A stretch of 64,000 bases of DNA. Origin: MED-G105 sp039025235 (GTDB lineage: Bacteria > Pseudomonadota > Alphaproteobacteria > Caulobacterales > Parvularculaceae). Below, piece by piece: positions 63,224-64,000 of the stretch. The notes beneath the pieces are model-generated. The model was not told the DNA's origin. It did not search any database and saw only the letters and a list, made by a program, of their open reading frames with translations. Positions within the stretch are counted from its first letter, which is position 1, and the number at the start of each line of letters is the position of its first letter. A program made the position numbers and the translations under genes. The stretch lies in contig JBCCOS010000002.1 in the NCBI GenBank assembly GCA_039025235.1, positions 248,001-312,000 of the forward strand. Direction: 5' to 3'.

Positions 63224-64000
63224 TCAAGGCACCAAATCCATTTCGGAGATAACGGTGTGCGGCCCTTTTGCTGTGAGCGCTCCCACAACGCCGCCCGGTG
63301 TTGTGATGGGGAAAACAACAATGGGAATATTGTTTTCTCTTGTTAAAGCAATCGCCGCTTGGTCCATAACCTTGAGGTCTTTAACCATCATATCTTTATA
63401 GGTAAGAGAATCGAAGCGAGATGCGGTTGGATCTTTTTTGGGGTCCGCACTGTAGACCCCGTCAACTTGTGTTCCTTTAAACAAGGCATCACACCCCATT
63501 TCTGCGGCTCGTAACGCGGCAGCTGTATCCGTTGTAAAAAATGGATTTCCAGTACCCGCGGCAAATATTACGATGCGGCCTTTTTCCATATGCCGTACTG
63601 CGCGCCGCCGTATATACGGCTCGCAAATCGCTGTCATTTCAATTGCCGATAGAACGCGCGTAAACAGCCCAATGTTCTCAAGCGCATTTTGAAGGGCAAG
63701 GGCATTCATCACCGTGGCAAGCATGCCCATATAATCGGCGCTGGCTCGTTCCATTCCCTTTGCCGCTTTACTGACACCGCGAAAGATATTGCCGCCACCG
63801 ACAACAAGGCAGATCTCCGCGCCCAGCTGCTTTGCATCGCTTACTTCACCCGCGATCCGTGCTACCGTTTCTTGATCAATACCGTATGAGCCATCGCCCA
63901 TTAGGGCCTCGCCAGAAATCTTGAGCAGAACACGCCTGAAACGGAGGGCAGAACCATCAGGTCCGCTTTTGTCTTCGGGTTGATTCTTTAAATTCGATTC
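63224..64000 (-). CDS. pyrH: UMP kinase (5' end outside window)
   Basis: UMP kinase, 258 residues visible; the frame stays open to base 64000 with no start, so the gene begins beyond the right edge. The visible part reads RFRRVLLKISGEALMGDG (usual start region), VVGGGNIFRG, SAIEMTAICEPYIRRRAVRH, AAGTGNPFFTTDTAAALRA and the end TVISE. A polar N-terminal extension of at least 25 residues precedes RRVLLKISG. It phosphorylates UMP to UDP. Typical order would put tsf and rpsB next, outside the window. Confidence 0.97.
   Translation of the reverse strand, partial: ESNLKNQPEDKSGPDGSALRFRRVLLKISGEALMGDGSYGIDQETVARIAGEVSDAKQLGAEICLVVGGGNIFRGVSKAAKGMERASADYMGMLATVMNALALQNALENIGLFTRVLSAIEMTAICEPYIRRRAVRHMEKGRIVIFAAGTGNPFFTTDTAAALRAAEMGCDALFKGTQVDGVYSADPKKDPTASRFDSLTYKDMMVKDLKVMDQAAIALTRENNIPIVVFPITTPGGVVGALTAKGPHTVISEMDLVP

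Overview
This window looks like a chromosomal segment of an alphaproteobacterium. Supporting signs are LpxI instead of LpxH for lipid A synthesis, a short zinc-free S14, the alphaproteobacterial order pyrH-frr-uppS-cdsA-dxr-rseP-bamA-ompH-lpxD-fabZ-lpxA-lpxI-lpxB, a system I (Ccm) cytochrome c maturation set, and dispersed palindromic intergenic repeats. The genus cannot be fixed from the sequence alone.

Layout. (1) 1-737: 5' part of an unrecognised protein gene running off the left edge. (2) 1026-20334, all minus strand: the S10, spc and alpha ribosomal operons preceded by the str genes; in transcription order rpsL, rpsG, fusA, tuf, rpsJ, rplC, rplD, rplW, rplB, rpsS, rplV, rpsC, rplP, rpmC, rpsQ, rplN, rplX, rplE, rpsN, rpsH, rplF, rplR, rpsE, rpmD, rplO, secY, adk, rpsM, rpsK, rpoA, rplQ. 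(3) 20805-36629, mostly minus: secE, nusG, rplK, rplA, rplJ, rplL, rpoB, rpoC, interrupted by three accessory genes: a plus-strand metallophosphoesterase between nusG and rplK, a plus-strand small membrane protein between rplA and rplJ, and a small predicted secreted protein between rpoB and rpoC. (4) 36971-37281: tRNA-Trp followed by two extra copies of its 3' end in a structured tandem repeat. (5) 37585-40072: a cytochrome P450 and a GIN-domain-like exported protein. (6) 40318-47776: two divergent Ccm clusters, ccmF-G-H-I on minus and ccmD-A-B-C-E on plus. (7) 48099-64000, minus: lipid A genes, outer-membrane biogenesis genes, isoprenoid and phospholipid genes, frr and a partial pyrH.

Together the genes cover transcription, translation, Sec secretion, cytochrome c maturation and envelope assembly. 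The parts that stand out are not the core genes but what is placed between them: the tRNA-Trp tail array with compensating base changes in an alternative stem; the exported-protein gene wedged tightly between rpoB and rpoC; three diverged copies of a roughly 100-bp intergenic repeat; a probable L10 leader; an L3 protein with a helix-hairpin-helix-like tail; a CdsA with a 155-residue hydrophilic N-terminus; and an adenylate kinase whose usual DGFPRT motif reads DGAVRT.
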